Positions 5,897-6,944 of a stretch of 6,944 nucleotides of DNA are shown here, in pieces. A program made the translations under genes and the position numbers. This DNA comes from an uncultured bacterium (GTDB lineage Bacteria; Desulfobacterota; Binatia; HRBIN30). Position 1 is the first letter of the stretch. The number at the start of each line of letters is the position of its first letter. Below the pieces are notes generated by a model. That model worked only from the letters and a program-made list of their open reading frames with translations, was not told where the DNA came from and searched no databases. The DNA lies in NCBI GenBank assembly GCA_937975525.1, contig CALJUJ010000471.1:1-6944 (forward strand), in the 5' to 3' direction.

Positions 5897-6717
5897 CAGC
5901 GCAGCTTCCACGGCGTCCGCTTGCCCGAAGCGAACGTCTGCTGGCCCTCGCGAAGCGAATCGCGATCGGTGCCGAGGCCGATGTAGGCGTAGCCTAGGGA
6001 CAGGGCCTGCGAGCGCGTCAACTCGCGCGCGGCCCAGAGTGCGCGCAGGGTGCCCTGGACGGCGAGGGCCGGCTGCGAGGCGATCGCCTCCGCGGCCCAC
6101 GCGGCGGCGGCGTGGAGATCATCCGCCGGGACGACTTCGGAGACCAGGCCGACGGCGTGGGCGCGTTGCGCCGATAGCCGCTCGTGGGCGCCGAGCAGCG
6201 AGAGCCGCATGATCTCGTGGAACGGCATCTTCTGGAGCATGTGCATCGGCTCGAAGGCGGCCGTCATGCCGTAGGTGACGTGCGGGTCGAAGAACGTGGC
6301 GTGCTCGGCGGCGATGATGAACTCGACTTCGCCGAGCATGTAGAACGCGCCACCGCAGGCCATGCCGTTGACCGCAGCGATCACCGGCTTCCACAAGTCG
6401 TTGCTCTTCGGGCCGAGATTGGCGCCGGGGTCGTCGAACATGAAAGGCGTCGAGGCGGCGCCGGCACCCCGTTCTTCGGCGGACCGGGCGGCATCGCCCA
6501 TCGCCTCGGCGCGATCGATGCCGGTACAGAAGGCCTTGTCGCCGGCGCCGGTCAGAACGATGCAGCGCACGTCATCGTTGCGCCGCAGATCGCGCCAGAG
6601 GCGGCTGAGCTCACGCTGCATCTGCGCGTTGAAGGCGTTGTGCACCTGTGGGCGATCGAGCGTGACCCACGCCACGCGCTTGCGCTCTTCGTACTGCAAT
6701 GTCTCGAAGTCCGGCAT
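5896..6717 (-). CDS. enoyl-CoA hydratase/isomerase (crotonase) family protein, atypical active site
   Basis: The 273-residue crotonase-fold protein would act on acyl-CoA thioesters in the cytoplasm. Family features are VTLDRPQVHNAFNAQM (18-33), the first oxyanion-hole segment GDKAFCTGIDRAEA (59-71), the second oxyanion-hole segment PVIAAVNGMACGGAF (111-125), and GLVSEVVPADDL in the C-terminal half. Aligning by eye to rat mitochondrial hydratase, the two catalytic glutamates are absent: the GGGCE position is GGAFY (Tyr126) and the QPE position is DPH (His146). A glutamate at 156 (AAFEPMHM) is nearby but shifted. Water addition as in classic hydratase is therefore doubtful, and the CoA-ester reaction cannot be assigned. 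I recall bacterial relatives with the same CGGAFY and FFDPHVTYGM blocks, so it looks like a distinct subfamily. ATG 6717 has GGAG 8 bases upstream. A longer in-frame reading to 6915 is possible but its added residues look non-coding. It heads an operon with PP2C and the kinase. Confidence 0.9.
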   Translation of the reverse strand: MPDFETLQYEERKRVAWVTLDRPQVHNAFNAQMQRELSRLWRDLRRNDDVRCIVLTGAGDKAFCTGIDRAEAMGDAARSAEERGAGAASTPFMFDDPGANLGPKSNDLWKPVIAAVNGMACGGAFYMLGEVEFIIAAEHATFFDPHVTYGMTAAFEPMHMLQKMPFHEIMRLSLLGAHERLSAQRAHAVGLVSEVVPADDLHAAAAWAAEAIASQPALAVQGTLRALWAARELTRSQALSLGYAYIGLGTDRDSLREGQQTFASGKRTPWKLR

Positions 6718-6780
6718 GGTCGTCGCTCCGCGCTGGGATCGGCTTGGTGTAGCGCAGGCCCGCAGCGAAGGAAAAGACAT

Positions 6781-6807
6781 GGCTGGCGGCGCCAGCCCGC
6801 CAGCCCG
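6781..6807. repeat. short inverted plus direct repeat upstream of the crotonase gene
   Basis: GGCTGGC (6781-6787) and GCCAGCC (6791-6797) form a perfect 7-bp stem with a 3-base loop. GCCAGCCCG then recurs at 6799-6807, giving a competing second arm. It lies 64-90 bases before the crotonase start and could form alternative hairpins in its leader RNA. Function unknown. Confidence 0.4.
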
Positions 6808-6865
6808 AAATCGGAGATCGCCGGAGTCTTCACCGCGGGCTCGGCGCTGGTGTACATTGCGCCCG

Positions 6866-6902
6866 CGGCAAGCCGCCCGCGGCTTGCCGGCGCGGCTTGC
6901 CG
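6866..6902. repeat. 11-base element in three copies (one inverted, two direct)
   Basis: CGGCAAGCCGC (6866-6876) is the exact reverse complement of GCGGCTTGCCG (6879-6889), which recurs at 6892-6902 with a 13-base period. The cluster lies about 150-185 bases upstream of the crotonase start. It could be a hairpin, an operator array, or the tail of an upstream feature outside the window. No -10/-35 or sigma-54 promoter was convincing between here and 6717. Confidence 0.5.
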
Positions 6903-6944
6903 TCCACGCCGGCATCGCTACGGAGCGAGGGACGATCGTCGCAA

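Noticed and set aside
6840..6860. Possible sigma-70 promoter for the minus-strand operon (TTGCCG ... TACACC in the reverse complement).
   Set aside because: The spacing is about 11 bases instead of 16-18 and both hexamers are poor matches.
6718..6915. N-terminal extension of the crotonase gene up to 6915.
   Set aside because: The extra residues are unlike the family, which starts near the MPDFETLQYE sequence, and ATG 6717 has GGAG 8 bases upstream.

Overview
This is a high-GC (roughly two-thirds G+C by eye), gene-dense stretch of bacterial chromosome. SD-type ribosome binding sites, short gaps and stop/start overlaps are bacterial. The gene mix is a eukaryotic-type (class II) glutamine synthetase, a Hanks-type kinase with a PP2C phosphatase, an FG-GAP/VCBS repeat protein and a crotonase-fold enzyme. 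This fits a soil- or sediment-type lineage such as Myxococcota, Desulfobacterota or Binatota-like deltaproteobacteria. That placement is inference; no rRNA or other phylogenetic marker is present. No mobile element, CRISPR array, tRNA or rRNA was seen.

Plus strand, 1-2800: the 3' end of an FG-GAP/VCBS repeat gene (up to 571) is followed by a membrane-anchored calcineurin-like phosphoesterase (634-1860). Next come a small four-cysteine protein gene interrupted by an in-frame TGA (1878-2066) and an exported SIMPL/DUF541 protein (2063-2800). The last three are packed like one operon: the small gene lies in a 202-base space, and its natural stop overlaps the SIMPL start as ATGA. The phosphoesterase and SIMPL protein are both envelope proteins.

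Plus strand, 2801-4106: a 236-base non-coding stretch carries a good match to a sigma-54 (-24/-12) promoter. It is followed by the class II glutamine synthetase gene (3037-4047) and a strong intrinsic terminator (4073-4106). This is a self-contained nitrogen-assimilation unit, probably under RpoN and an NtrC-type activator.

Minus strand, 4110-6717, transcribed toward the terminator: a crotonase-fold CoA enzyme (6717-5896), a PP2C Ser/Thr phosphatase (5896-5090) and a Ser/Thr kinase (5069-4110). The stop of the first overlaps the start of the second as TGATG, and 20 bases separate the second and third, so they look like one operon. Kinase and phosphatase probably act on shared substrates. The 227 bases upstream of this operon (6718-6944) hold two small clusters of inverted and direct repeats and no recognisable gene.

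The most unusual item is the small cysteine gene. Its frame continues cleanly across the TGA, with family-like residues on both sides, up to the natural stop. It is a fresh nonsense mutation, a sequencing error, or a recoded/readthrough codon.
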